Shown here: in pieces, positions 25,184 to 37,613 of the stretch | Layout of the letters: each line of letters opens with the position of its first letter | How positions within the stretch are numbered: the first letter of the stretch is position 1 | Assembly: GCF_017654505.1 (NCBI RefSeq) | Contig: NC_054542.1 | Location: 62,001 to 126,000 of the forward strand | DNA length: 64,000 nt | Origin: Polyodon spathula | Taxonomy: Eukaryota; Chordata; Actinopteri; Acipenseriformes; Polyodontidae | Direction of reading: 5' to 3' | The notes under the pieces: generated by a model | Databases searched by the model: none | What the model was told of the DNA's origin: nothing | The model's input: only the letters and a program-made list of their open reading frames with translations | Program-made: the position numbers and the translations under genes

Positions 25184-25779
25184 TGTTGCCCCACCCGTGT
25201 GTATTTCGGTGTTGTATGTTGCGTGTGGTGTGTTAATGTTGGTGTATAGTCATTGGTACACGGGATATAAATGGTTCTGTGTAACGTGATTTTAAATGTA
25301 TATTTGTATTAAGGCACAGTGATTGCACATCACTCCACGTGCAGATTAAAAAGTATATAGTGTGTGGACACAAGACAGCACTAATTTAATTCACGTGTTG
25401 TTGTACTGCGATTCCAATCGAATGATTGATTAGCAACCGAGTCTCGGTACAGCTGCATAAAAGCATCCATGTTTCACTCACTCGGGGTTGTGTCTTCGGT
25501 GAGTAGAGAATGGGATTGGAGACAGAGGTAATAGTAATTATAATAGCAGCTCACCGTGTTTGTCTGTGTAGTCCATTTTGTTTGTCTCTTTGTTTTGGCT
25601 ACCAGTGCCGTGTCCTGTGTTTTGTTTGTCTTTCAAACCTTTTATTTTCTGTCTGTTCATTTAATAAATGCTGAGCGCAAGTAAGCGCTCAGCTTCACCA
25701 AACTCCACGTCTCTGTATCTGTTCTGTGTTGGTCCCCGTTTCTGGTCTGACGTCACCCAATACAGCCGTCTTTGTGACA
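25184..25779 (+). mobile_element. Probable solo LTR, plus strand
   Basis: Starts near TGTTGCCCCACCC and ends CGTCTTTGTGACA. It has a TATA-like GCATAAAAGC at about 25456, AATAAA at about 25662, and the terminal phrase TCTGGTCTGACGTCACC that is shared with the LTRs ending at 14375 and 21224. The 5' boundary and target duplication are not certain (the flanks GGCAA and GTTAA differ). Confidence 0.6.
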
Positions 25780-26927
25780 GTTAACAAACACTAACAGACA
25801 CAAGACAAAACTCACTATTCACAATACGGCAACACAGACTCCTTGTAGGTTTCAAACACTAACCATTTGCCAAGGAACAGATCACTTATACTATGCCCCC
25901 CCCCCCATTTATACCCTCGCTCATGACCTCTAGGTTAACGAGCGCATCCACTCCTCCAATCCTCAGATGCTACGCCGTCTCCCATCCGAGTCATTGAGCT
26001 TGGGTGCCATAGCTTAGCCCTCTTCCTAAATGACAAACTTCCACCTACCCTAAGGAATAAATTGTCATGCCATTTGATTAAGGGTACTCTGTTCCTTTTA
26101 CACAGTGCCCTCACAGGTCGGGAGGGAGACCTAACACCAAGAATCATTCGATCTCTGTCTATATTCCACCTCATCTTTTTCATGATTCTCCTCCTCCTCC
26201 ATGCAGTGGCTTCCTGTTCCTGGGGGTTGTACTGCAGCATCACTTCTGCCCTGTGAAACCATGATAGGCCTGAGAATCTGGTTCAGCACTGTGACTACAG
26301 GACCAAGACCTCTGGTTTGATTGGTTTACCTCCAGTATGGTCTGTTTTCATGTTCTTCATACAAGGACCCACATTTTGCACTAATTACATTTTCCATCTG
26401 GTCTTCTAATGGGCAAGAATACTTGTATCAAGCTTGGTTACTATATAGCTCAAGTTTGTGCATACTTGCTGTTTCGAATTCAGCAATTATGCAACATATA
26501 TTTTGTCTCAGTTTTCCATTTGTTCAAAATTAACATGCAAGTACTGTACATTTATCTGGTACAATATGTGTGAGTGAAAACAGACCAAAACTAGCATTGA
26601 AAGCATATTAGCCCCATTGATTTGAATGTCAGAGAACATTTAACTTAAATTTACCAATCTATTCATCTTCATTCACTTGTGATTTATAGCTTTACACATG
26701 CTAAACACAGGTTTCCAGCCCGCTACAGATGAAGATGCATGGGCCGACAGATACATAGATAATTGAATAGAGAGAACAATTGAAAGACAGAAATGTTGTG
26801 TAAAATCTACACTTTTAAAAGATACAGAACATTATGTATTTTGTATTTCACATGTACTTCAGTTATTTAATCATTGTAGGAAAAAAAACAGCCACTAGGT
26901 TTGGTAGATATTTATGGTTCTTATGAG
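25780..26927. other. Intergenic DNA, possible further TE debris
   Basis: 25780-25860 resembles part of the LTR-like sequence at 24980-25050 (ACACTAAC..ACACAA..AAAACTCACTATTCACAA). A minus-strand ORF at 25935-26243 is rich in Arg and Lys, with a WRRRRIMKKMRWN motif. It could be a transposase fragment, but I do not recognise a family. Confidence 0.35.
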
Positions 26928-28501
26928 TAGGGCTGGGACAGTATAACATTTTCGCAGTATGTAAGTAAAAAATACCGTGGTAACCTTAATATCACAGTAT
27001 ACAGTACATCATGCATGTTTTCAAATAAAGGCTCAGAAGAAGAAAAACTAATAAAAATCATTTAAATTACCGTAAATCACAGAAATAAAACCAACAAAAC
27101 ACACTTCCTTTCATGGAATGATTTAAACATTTGGTATTTAGTATTTTACTAAAGTACGTTTCTTTTTTATAAAGAAAAAAAAAAGTTGTACACTCTCAAT
27201 GTTATACTATAACAGTATTAAGCTCTATTATTTGCTCAAAAAGATGTGCTGAAGATTGTTTTTTAAAATATTTTAACGTATATAAATAAATAAATAATAA
27301 ATAAATAAATACTTTGTTTAGCTGATGACAAACACAAACACAAAACATGTACCACAGGTTATTATTTAAGAGCAGCTATGAGTCGTTTACTTTTTCAACC
27401 AGATAAATAAAATATGTCTAGCAAAAAAAAAAAAAAAAAAAAGTATTTTAAAACAAGTTATTGCATTTACATTTACGACACTGCATAAGTAAGCTTCCAA
27501 TGATTATTACACATGTGGAGTTTGTTAAAAAAAAAAAAAAAAAAAAAAAGATTTCTTCACTTACCTAAGAAAATTGGAATACTGTTACAACTAGTTTAAA
27601 CAAAACTACGCTGATATAAGTAGGCTATCCTGCTGCAGTCGCGGGTCTGTTTTGTTAATTGGTCGTGTTCTTATAGCGCAGGTTTCCGCAGCTCTGCACA
27701 GTGCGGCACAGAATTTCGGAGATGCGCTGTAGACGTCACTCACCACCCACAGAAATCTGTGCAGATTCTGCATAGCCCAGCGCAGCTTTGAAATGTTACT
27801 GCGGGAGGCTGGCTGCGGCTGTGAACCAAAGGGACGATGCAAAGATCACGAGTGACCTGCTAATCGTAATGCAAAAAACCACTAAAACTACTGCTGCCAC
27901 CTTGTTAGCGGAGGCGAACGACATTTTATCATTATACAATGAAGCCGTGAACAGCATTGTCAACGTTATATTAAATAAATCAATTATTTAAACAAACATA
28001 ATGTACTAAATCCGTGTAAGTGATGTATAATTTTACAATATAGTTAATGTTAATCTATTACATTAAATTGACTGTTGATAATTGATACAAATGTAAAGAC
28101 TGTATAGCGCCATGAAAAAAGTGTGCTGCGCTGCATTGTTTGGAGAAGGCGTTTCTCTGAAAGCTGCGTGTGACGTCGAAAAGACAGCAGCCAAGAGCAG
28201 CCGGCGCAGCAAGCTCTGGGTAACAGAACGCAGTGTTTTCTGCGTCGTTGACAGTTTCCATTATCAAAATACAATATCAGTTCACAAAAAAAGATTTTCC
28301 TCAGACACTTTGCTAAGGCTGCAAGTACCATTGGTTGAGATGGTTGAGGTTTAGAAGAAGCGTGTTTGCAATTGAAAAATGTGTTAACCGTTGTATAACC
28401 GAATTACGATAATTGCAGTTTAGAATAAAAGGAACGGTATTGGTACCGTAATGTACCTAAACCGCGGTAAACCGAAAAACCGGTATACCGACCCATCCCT
28501 G
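26928..28501. mobile_element. hAT-like element, 1.57 kb, near-perfect 8-bp TSD
   Basis: The left end TAGGGCTGGGACAGTATAAC and the right end, read inward on the minus strand, CAGGGATGGGTCGGTATACC are inverted repeats of hAT type. Subterminal ACCGTGGTAAC / GTTTACCGCGGT also match. The flanks CTTATGAG (26920-26927) and CTTACGAG (28502-28509) are 8-bp duplications with one mismatch. Inside are A runs at about 27424-27441 and 27529-27549 and short ORFs with no hAT dimerisation or catalytic motif. It therefore appears non-autonomous or decayed. Confidence 0.75.
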
Positions 28502-28509
28502 CTTACGAG

Positions 28510-31500
28510 CCAGTGTATTGCTGAATTTGTTGAATCTCTTCATCTTGTTGACGTGCGTTTTCCTGTAGTCTCTTACTCTGCTAAATTACATTAACTTTAA
28601 ATTATATTTTCTTATTGTTGATGGTTGTTTTGTGTTTCATTCATTTTTTGATATACTTTATTTGGCCTGTGTTTGGTAGCAGTTTCCCAGCTCTGCTTGC
28701 TAGATTCAGTTTAACCAGATACAAGTGTTGTATCATTGTAAGCCAGTGCCATCCTGTGAAAACCTACAGTAATGTTTAGTGACAGCCATACAAAAGGACA
28801 CTTGACTCACAGTAGTTCTTCACCAGCATGGACTGGCTATTGCACCTGCACTGACCTTGTTACAGTATGTGTATAGTGACATAGCATCTAGCAAATAGAA
28901 CTGATCCTGAATGACAAAGCACCTTAAACAAATACAAATAAATACAATAAGTACATAAACTGAGTTATCAAGTTCAGGACATTTTGGATAATAAGTCCTT
29001 CAAACTGATCACATCAAAGGATACACTGTATTGACTGAAAGCTTTGATAAGAAATCCATGTTTATTTTAAACTTCATTTCACTTTCTCTCTTTTTACACC
29101 ATTTGAGTCATTGCAATAACAACCGCTCTGAATCATTGCAAACATCAGCACAAGATAATATTTTCCATAAATCGCTGGTCAGCTTTCTAAAGCACGTCAC
29201 AAGCACGAGTCAGTAGTGCGTAGCTTCACCTGTTTTAATAAGAAAATTCAAAACACTGTGCAACTAGGGCTCCATTTTAATCCATGTGCAATGGCACATT
29301 TTCTGGGAGGAATAGAACAATTTCAGCAGTATAAAACTAACAAGAATCTACTCAAAACAAAAAATGTAGAGACAGATTATTATCGTCGTTGTTTATTTTG
29401 TTTTGGTTTTTTTTAAACTAGGTATTAGGAGCTATTCAAGTATCGTTATACTGTGTCTCTGTTTCAGTGCAAGAAATACAACTATTGCTTTGCCATTTAG
29501 AGTCCCTTCATAAGTGTTGTTTTATGGCTTAGGATTTTCTTTCTTTTAAACTAACTGATGACTTCCTTAGTATGAATGCTTATCTGCAAAATGATTGAGT
29601 GCTTTTTATATAAACTGCAAATAACTTCTACTTCCCCCTCTGGGAATTCCCAGAAAATAAGACAATATGTTCTCTCAGTTAGTAATATCCTGGACCTTTC
29701 TTGTGTGAAATGAGACAAAATAAAATCAATACATTGTATTGCATTTTGGAACAAAAAAACACATTTTTCTTTAGAAATACCTGCCTTAGAGTGCCATATG
29801 AACACATGTTGCCCCTCTGAAAAGAATACTTGCTTATCTTATCAAAACAGATGAACTGAGGTAGGTTACACCATATTTAAAAGGAAGACTGAGCTCATAG
29901 CATTTGTAATAGTGGCTTTGAAGTGTAAAACACATGCAAATAAAATGTTAGCGACTTACAGACAAAAAGACAGCGACATACAAACAAATTTCAAAACAAA
30001 CAACTTTGAAAACGGAAATGGAACACTTAACTGGGCGGGTGCTAGGTAGTGAAGGGAAACTGATCAGCGATTGGAGGAACAATCACTCAATTACTGTGAT
30101 CTTGGACAGCAAACTGCATTGCCTTTGCCCAGTGCTTGGCATGTGAAGAGTGTAAAACTGTTCAGTCTACAACTATTACAAATAATGATTATTCACTATT
30201 TGTATTCAACACTATATTTAACACATTGCACTCACCTGGTGGGTATCCTCCTCAGTCTGGGACGGTTTTCCAACTTTATATCAGGTCCAACCCCAAGCCT
30301 GAACACCAGTAAGGTGTAAATAAATATGTAAAAGCTTAAATAAACGTTTAATTTATTATGTACAATTGTGGGTTGACATAGAGGAAGCACCATCTATCTA
30401 TCTCAATAAAAAACAGTTTATACAGTGAGAAATGGGTGCTCTGCCTCATCTATCTCATTCATACATAAATGTGTCAGATTTATCACAGTGGAACTGAGAG
30501 GAACCAGAGCTTCACAAAGAGCTTGAAATATGGCACAGGGTTTTGAAGTACAGTATTAAAAGTATTGTAAAGTTAGTGTTTTATTTTGAGAATTAGAAAC
30601 ATGAATAATTACTATTGCAATAGACATGGATGTGGAATGCATTTCCATTGCATGTTCTGACCCCTGCAGGTGAGTGAGACAAGGTTAAAATCTCCTAAAC
30701 TTTTTGTACAGTGGTTAAGATGCTCACAAGGGGAGTGCAAGGTCATCCACCAGCCTGAAATACATTATATTTTAGTCATCTTGAGTCTCATCCAGCTTTA
30801 ATAATACATGTCCCACCCAAAATCCAAACAGCCACATTTATACCACCAGGACAGGCACAAAAAGTGCTAAATTTACAGAGGGGGCAGAAATTGAAAGCCG
30901 TTGGTCATAACTGTAAGACTCCCATTGACCATACACTCTTTCAGATGTTTCTGCTGATTAACAATAAATTACTTATCATAAATTAATAATCATAAATGTT
31001 TTTCATGGATAGTTATTACTAAGAACAGGGAGTCTTATTTATGATAGCCTACATCCTCTTCCAGGAGAGCCCTCCTATGATCCACAGTGACCCTTACTGA
31101 GAAAATCAGCCCTGCTGTGGTACTGGATTTTGCCCACTTTTGGACCTTAGCCAGCTGTTCACTTCATCTGGAGGAAAAACTACGAACCTTGTGACTGTGA
31201 TAAGTGACTCCCTGTTTGAACACTTGGAATCATGCCAAATTTTCCAGGCTGAGCCTTAACACAAGGCCTCGGATGTTTATATAGTACTCATAAATTTCAG
31301 TCGACATTTTCAAGAAATGCTATACATTAGATGTTCAAAGTTATCAATGAACTCCCGGTAAAAGTTGAACCTGTTTTGAATTGCTTTTAACCTGACAAGC
31401 ATGGACATTTTTTTTCAGTAATGTTTTGGGAATTGCATATGCGAGTACATCCCATCTACATTTGTTTTTTCAATTTCAACATGTTTTATTTTGAACTGAA

Positions 31501-31844
31501 TGGCACCCCACTGAAGTATGCTATACCAAATGTTAGGCACATTCAAGGTTTAGACATCACACACACTAATTTAGTCAGGGAACCCCAAGAAATAAGACTT
31601 GTTTATAGCCGAGAAAGAATGCAGTAATTCTATTCAGTGCTTGGAAACACTTGCATACTTGCAGTATGCCATATTTAAGGAACAAGACGGTTCAGGGTGC
31701 ACACTGTTATATCTCACCAGACACCTCAGTGAAAAGCTTTATGTCTTCAACCTCTGAAAACTGCAACCATTCACAATAATGCACACCATTGCACATCTCT
31801 TAAGTATAAGATAATTGACTCTGTTAATATGTCATATGCCATAC
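28510..31844. other. Intergenic DNA, nothing recognised
   Basis: Over 3 kb of mostly unique AT-rich sequence. ORFs are short and lack recognisable domains. No repeat boundaries were found. Confidence 0.45.
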
Positions 31845-32065
31845 AGCTTTTGACTTAGAGGTCCCTGTTCAAATCCCGGCTCACTCACAGACTCACTGTG
31901 TGACCCTGAGCAAGTCACTTAACCTCCTTGTGCTCTCTCTTTTGGGTGAGACATTGTTGTAAGTGACTCTGCAGCTGATGCACAGTTCACACACCCTAGT
32001 CTTTGTAAGTCACCTTGGATAAAGGCATCTGCTAAATAAACAAATAATAATAATAAAAAAAATAA
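31845..32065 (+). mobile_element. tRNA-derived SINE, plus strand
   Basis: A B-box GTTCAAATCC lies at 31867-31876. It is followed by TGTGACCCTGAGCAAGTCACTTAACC, GGGTGAGACATTGTTGTAAGTGAC, the conserved TAAGTCACCTTGGATAAAGGCATCTGCTAAATAAA block and an (AAT)n tail. It belongs to the same family as the copy at 15800-15940. The 5' tRNA head is partly missing or diverged. Confidence 0.8.
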
Positions 32066-33293
32066 TACCTTGTCACAGAAGCACAAATTCAGTATTCTAA
32101 TTGGTCTCCAGCAGCGCTCCCGATAAGCTGTGTAATGAGTGTTTTATGCATTGAAAAAATATGAATTATGCATGATTTTTAAATTGAATGTATAAAGAAT
32201 ATGCATAAGAATTTTGTTGCAGCACGGGTTGAGTTTGCATGTTATCAAGCTCAATGTACTTTGTTATTTCCCAATGTCTCAATGCTCAGTTATGAATACA
32301 CAGGCATGCAGTAGCTAGAGAAAGAATAACAGCAATGCCAGGACAACTAATTGTAGCTTGCCTGGGAATTGCTAAAAACACTTGACCAATAAGTCTGGGT
32401 TTTCAACAACAACAAAAAAGCATACGGATGAATCCATTCATTTGCAAAGCGCGTTTTTGACTGGTGAATAAGTAACTGGATTCTTGATACTTAGGATTTC
32501 ACAGCCTCGTTTTAGTCCCGCTCAGCGTAACCTAACAATTTACCTACCTGTCAACTGAATTTATGGAAAGTAAATCTTATCATAAATAAAATATTCTGTG
32601 TTTGAAGAGAGTCGGGATGCTCTATATTGTTATAGCAAGGTGATCAATAAGGAATTGTTTCTTTATTTGCATTAGTGCAGTAATGGTAGTTTTAAAAAAA
32701 TTATATTATTATTTTGAAATGTTTAGGGACTGTTGACTTGGGAAGGGAAAACAACCATAAAAACTGTAACAGCCTAGTACTAGTGGAAGGCGACTCAGTG
32801 AACGTAGTGGCTAACTACATCGAGAGTAGCAACTTCCTGGACTATAATATTATTAAGGCAGGACTAAATGGCTGTGAAAGTTTTTTTTTTCGGGTGGAAA
32901 ATGAGGAGAGTCACATGTAGAGTATTTATTTCACTCACCCAAAATTTATTTTATTCACATAGTGTCTTGTGAGTAAATTACTCAGTGACCCAAAACCTAA
33001 TCTGGAGCGCTGGTCTCCATAATGGTGAGGGAACCCTTGAACGGATTATTGAAATTTATAAAAAGGAATGTTCGGATGTTGCACGCTGATTGGCTGCTGA
33101 GGGGTTTTAAACCGTGCATAAATATAGTTTAATGCACGGAACTTATTTTTGTCTAATTACAGTTTGATTAATAAATTATCAATACACAACGTATTAAACT
33201 CGCAACAGAGGCTGAGTATAGTTTTTTAATACTACTCTATCGTGCCTTATTACTTGTTTTTCTCTATTGTTTTCACTAAAAGCAGAACATATA
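32066..33293. other. Intergenic DNA, nothing recognised
   Basis: No supported gene. A small plus-strand ORF at 32714-32920 has no recognisable domain or splice context. Confidence 0.45.
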
Positions 33294-33294
33294 C

Positions 33295-33295
33295 A

Positions 33296-33342
<47 letters not shown>
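33295..33342. repeat. (TA)n microsatellite
   Basis: A pure TA array; a shorter one lies at about 33668-33688. Confidence 0.95.
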
Positions 33343-33343
<1 letters not shown>

Positions 33344-33751
33344 CAGTTGCTAAGTTTTTAGCCATGTTTTAATGTTATTTTAGCCATTTTGGCTAGTTAT
33401 CCCCTGTCGCGGCCTAGTGCATTGCAAAGCCTGCAACTAAATTTCGGCTGTCATCTGGGTCTAGCATGTTCTCGGCTGCATGTACTCTCGTTTTAACTAG
33501 CTTCAGACATTTGAGGCAAGTAGCTGGACAGGGCTACAATTAATTATTTTGATCCCGGCTGGGGTAAAACAGTATTTTATTATTGTATTTATTGTTGGAA
33601 ATGTTGAAAACCTCCAGTTTAACTGTGTCTGATTGACTATTTTTTCTCCAAAGCAGAAGAATATACAATATATATATATATATATATTTAATATTTTTAA
33701 AAAGTTGTTTTTTTTTCTATGCATTTTCTATGATTGTGTCCGTTTTACAAG

Positions 33752-33858
33752 CGGGATAACACACTCCAGGGCTTGTGCGCTTTGTTGGTATGAAGGCACT
33801 CAGCTTCGCTTCGTGCACAATCCAAACCACGCCCTGTGGTGTGTTACCCCTTACACAA
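33752..33858. repeat. Short hairpin-forming inverted repeat
   Basis: GGGATAACACACTCCAGGGC at 33754 is matched by its approximate reverse complement GCCCTGTGGTGTGTTACCCC ending at about 33852. The two arms lie about 55-60 bp apart. It could be a tiny foldback MITE. No target duplication was established. Confidence 0.45.
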
Positions 33859-36780
33859 TATACAGAGTGTGGATTGACATTACTTTGGCAATAAGGCTGA
33901 TGGAATAACTTACTGACGTTTTATTTTTTAAGATACTGTAAACTGTGCAAGCTATTCAGCTAAGCTGTTAGGAGTACAAACTGCGTGTGGATTTCAATGC
34001 TGTCCAAAGACTTCATGATGGCTGGCCACCTGGAGATGTCAAAGGTAACTTTAATGGTGGATTGAAAAGTCAATCTTCCAATTAAAAAAATAGACTTACT
34101 AGGAAAAAAAGCTATGGGCGTTTTTTTTAAGCGATAAGGAGCCCATCCATTACTGCAGAATAAAAAGCTGAGCAGCCCTGAACTTTAGTGATGGGGAGGC
34201 CTTCTATTCAATTAGAGTAATGGTTGTCTTTCTGGCTATTATAACATGTATTTCTCAAAGAGAAGCCATGTCCTGTTATGCCACCTGTCTTTACACAGCA
34301 TGGTTCCATGTATGTATTTACACACATATCAACAAAATACAGTACAGCAACTGGACAAAAAAAGAAAAAAAAAAAAAGACCCCACCAAAGCCTCATAGCC
34401 AACTTTAAATGTTCTGGAAGAACTGTCAAGTATTCATTTGATAAGGTTGTTCTTTTGAGCTGTCAAGCAGTACCATTCATTTTTGTAAAATTAACAATCT
34501 GCTAGGTGCATTGGTAGGCATGAGACAAAATAGAGTGCAATAATTATACAACAACCCACATTATGATTATGAAATGTCCCATTCCACTTATCAGTGTAGA
34601 ACACAAAAGCTCAGCGACAAGGCTGGAGGGATCCAGCCAGATCCAACCACTGCTTGGAATCTTGTTCAGCCAATCAGTGTTATGTTCACCAAAGACATTT
34701 TATAATGAACAGTATGAGCGTGTGTGTTTGAAATGACACATGACAAAAACAAAGAATTATAGATATTTTATTGTGCATGGATCTTTATATATAATGGCTA
34801 TAGAGTTACAGTGTAGATACATATTTATGTGATTATACAATTTTCATTACTGACATTGTACAATTTTAAAGTGATATGTTTGGTAATATTTATAACAAAT
34901 TTGAATTACTTTTTGGAATGTACAGTATATGAGGTAACTGCAAACATTAAAATTACATACAAAATATTTTTTTCCTTACTGCAATAGCCCACACTGGGAA
35001 AATATTCAAATGGCACAACTTGCAATTACAGTTTCACTATCAAAAATAGTAATTTTAATTTTACTATGACAAATAGAAGCCACTGCAGGGCATCTAATTG
35101 TTTGTGACATTGTTTTTTCTTTTTTTTTTTTTTTTGCTAAGACAAGGTATCTATATATTTTTTTTTAATTGTTGCAACAATCGAACAACATGTCTGCCAA
35201 CAGCCAAACACAACGCCACATTTGAAGGTTTCCAGAGAGAAAATTGTGCCCATTCAACACTTCAGCAATCAGTGACAAAAATACCAATTAACACAAACAA
35301 TTGTCAAAGTCTGAATTCAAAGGAATACACGTAAACACAGACAGATAACTGTTAATATAACTCATTTAGGACATAAAATAAAGTAAATAGATAATAAGGG
35401 TTGTTAAATATATTCTCTCATATAATTAAAGTGTTTTACCAATGAATATATATTTATATATTAAAGAAAAACAAATAAAAAAAAATGCATCTCGATGCAA
35501 AAACAGAATGCTACAAAAACAAAAGAAAAGTAATTACAACAAAATTGTGATTATGAATACAGAACACGGCTAGTGATTTTTCTTTCCTGAAAATTAGGCT
35601 CAGTTTTTATACTTACTGTAAGCAGTCGTTCTTTTTATGATTTCTTAAGCTTCAGATAAAGTTTCTCGACTGTGGAGATGAACTATTTTAAAAAACAGAC
35701 TACTCAAAAAAACAAGCTCACAATGCACATTTAAGGCATACATTACCTGAAAAGTGTTCTATTATAATCACAACTACTACATGCAGTCAAACATTTTGTA
35801 CGAGGTGCAAACCTTTAGGCTGGGATAACTCAATAAACATCTGTGCTAAATGTATAGTTAAGATTAGAAGCAGCTAAAGGACAGTTACACAATTTCATTT
35901 TTGAAGAACAAACTCCAAACATAGGTCCATGTTTCTTACAAAAATATGTCAAATGTTACTTTTAGTCTCTTTTGCATCGCTACACATTCTGGACAAAGAT
36001 GGGAAAGTGCTAAATGAGTAGGTTTCATTCTACTTTTGTTTCTTTCATTATATTTTAGGTGTAGCTTTTCATCTTGCAAAAAGAAACCCCATTCTGGCAC
36101 TTGAACCATATGACTTATCAAGCAATCAAGTAGCTTTCATTACACTGGGGCAGCATGTATTATTAGCTGGCAATTGCAACAACATGATTATCCTCTAAAA
36201 ACTAGCTACTGTGCTATCAATTCCTAGCCTAAACATTTGAACAGTTTAATTAAGTGCATCAATCATAACTGATCACCAATTAACTATATCCTCTACTGCA
36301 CTACTTTGTAAACCAGCAAAACCTAATCACTATTCACAATAAAGCTATTAGTAGTTTACTAATTTCACTTGTTAAGCCTACCAAAGTAACTTGGGTTGCT
36401 GGTGTCTCTTATTTAATTGCCAGCTGCCATGTGGGAATTTCAAGCATTGTAGCCAACGAGAATGACAGGAAAGCTGGTGGAAGTTTAGAACATGGGTAAA
36501 CAATAATGACCCTTCCAGTCCAAGTCTTTGTTCCAACAATGTTCTGAATTAAACTTCCACCCAGGTTATAAAAGTAGCTCATTATTTCACTATAACTACG
36601 AAACCTGGATTGGACAGGCCCATCAGGCCTGAAATTGCCCACCCTTGGTCCAGAAGCAGCATTATATGCCACTACAGATGTAAAAGCAAATTTAACAGAA
36701 ATCATATCACAGTATAATATCATTTCAAATTGAGGCTGCAGCAGGTACTTCAAGTACCTTGCCAGTTTGGGATGGTCCTA
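33859..36780. other. 3' flank of fndc3a, probably including its 3' UTR
   Basis: Lies downstream (minus strand) of the fndc3a stop codon. FNDC3 genes usually have long 3' UTRs, so part of this should be transcribed. Several minus-strand AATAAA candidates exist (for example within TTTTATTG at about 34768) and I cannot choose among them. No other gene was seen. Confidence 0.4.
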
Positions 36781-37095
36781 TTACTTAATGACAAAGTACT
36801 GGATGACAAAGGCAATCAGAATGGAGATAATAGCAAAGAGCACAAGGATGACAGCCGCACACTGTTCATCACTCAGAGTGCGTTTTGTCCTTGAGACTTC
36901 CACAGTGTTTTTATGGGTGGTGCTGGGCAGTTCAGTCTTCTGACAGGAGAATGTTACAGTGGCACTGTAGGGGCCGCTCAGATCTTGAGGGCCCTGAGGG
37001 TTTTGGCACTGGCGAATGGCGCAGGCCCGGAAACGATGTTCACAGTTAAGCTGAAGTCCTGAAACTTGGAATGACCTGGCAGAGCCTTTGTAAAT
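36781..37095 (-). CDS. fndc3a: fndc3a last coding exon (FN3 end, membrane anchor, stop)
   Basis: 315 bp including TAA at 36783-36781. Completes the last FN3 domain ([20 protein letters not shown]), a linker with [13 protein letters not shown], and a hydrophobic anchor of about 20 residues ending QYFVIK. Acceptor TTTGTTTTGCAG. Confidence 0.95.
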   Translation of the reverse strand: MYKGSARSFQVSGLQLNCEHRFRACAIRQCQNPQGPQDLSGPYSATVTFSCQKTELPSTTHKNTVEVSRTKRTLSDEQCAAVILVLFAIISILIAFVIQYFVIK

Positions 37096-37541
37096 CTGCA
37101 AAACAAACAATACAAGGTATGTCAGTAACAACTAAGGATATACGAACACCTAGAAATAATGTTTTGCAGGTGACAGTGTCATGGAAAACTAGACCATGGT
37201 CAACATACAGTACACGGTAGCCTCTCATAAGAAAGATCTATTATGATCAATTTCAACCAAAGCAGACAACAGTAAGTGGCTTTCCTGGAGTGATTTATAA
37301 AAAAAATAATTAAAAAAAAGTTAGGTGTCAGTACTGTTCCATAGTGTACAATGTGACCTTAATTGACTATGAGGAATGACCAAGTAGTTACATTTTTCTC
37401 AATTTACAAGTCAAAACAAGTAGTCAAAGCCACTAAAGAGAAGTGCAGTAAATAACACAAAAAAGTGCACAGAAACATGTAAACAAGTGCTTAAAGCCAA
37501 AAAAAAAAATTACATTTATTGCTAATTAGCTCTTACAATTA

Positions 37542-37613
<72 letters not shown>

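Noticed and set aside
25935..26243. Arg/Lys-rich minus-strand ORF as a Harbinger-type nuclease fragment
   Set aside because: Only a vague basic-motif resemblance, with no catalytic motif.
36590..36660. Second hAT MITE (CAAGGGTGGGCAATTTC on the minus strand)
   Set aside because: Only one end resembles a hAT TIR; no matching second end or 8-bp duplication was found.
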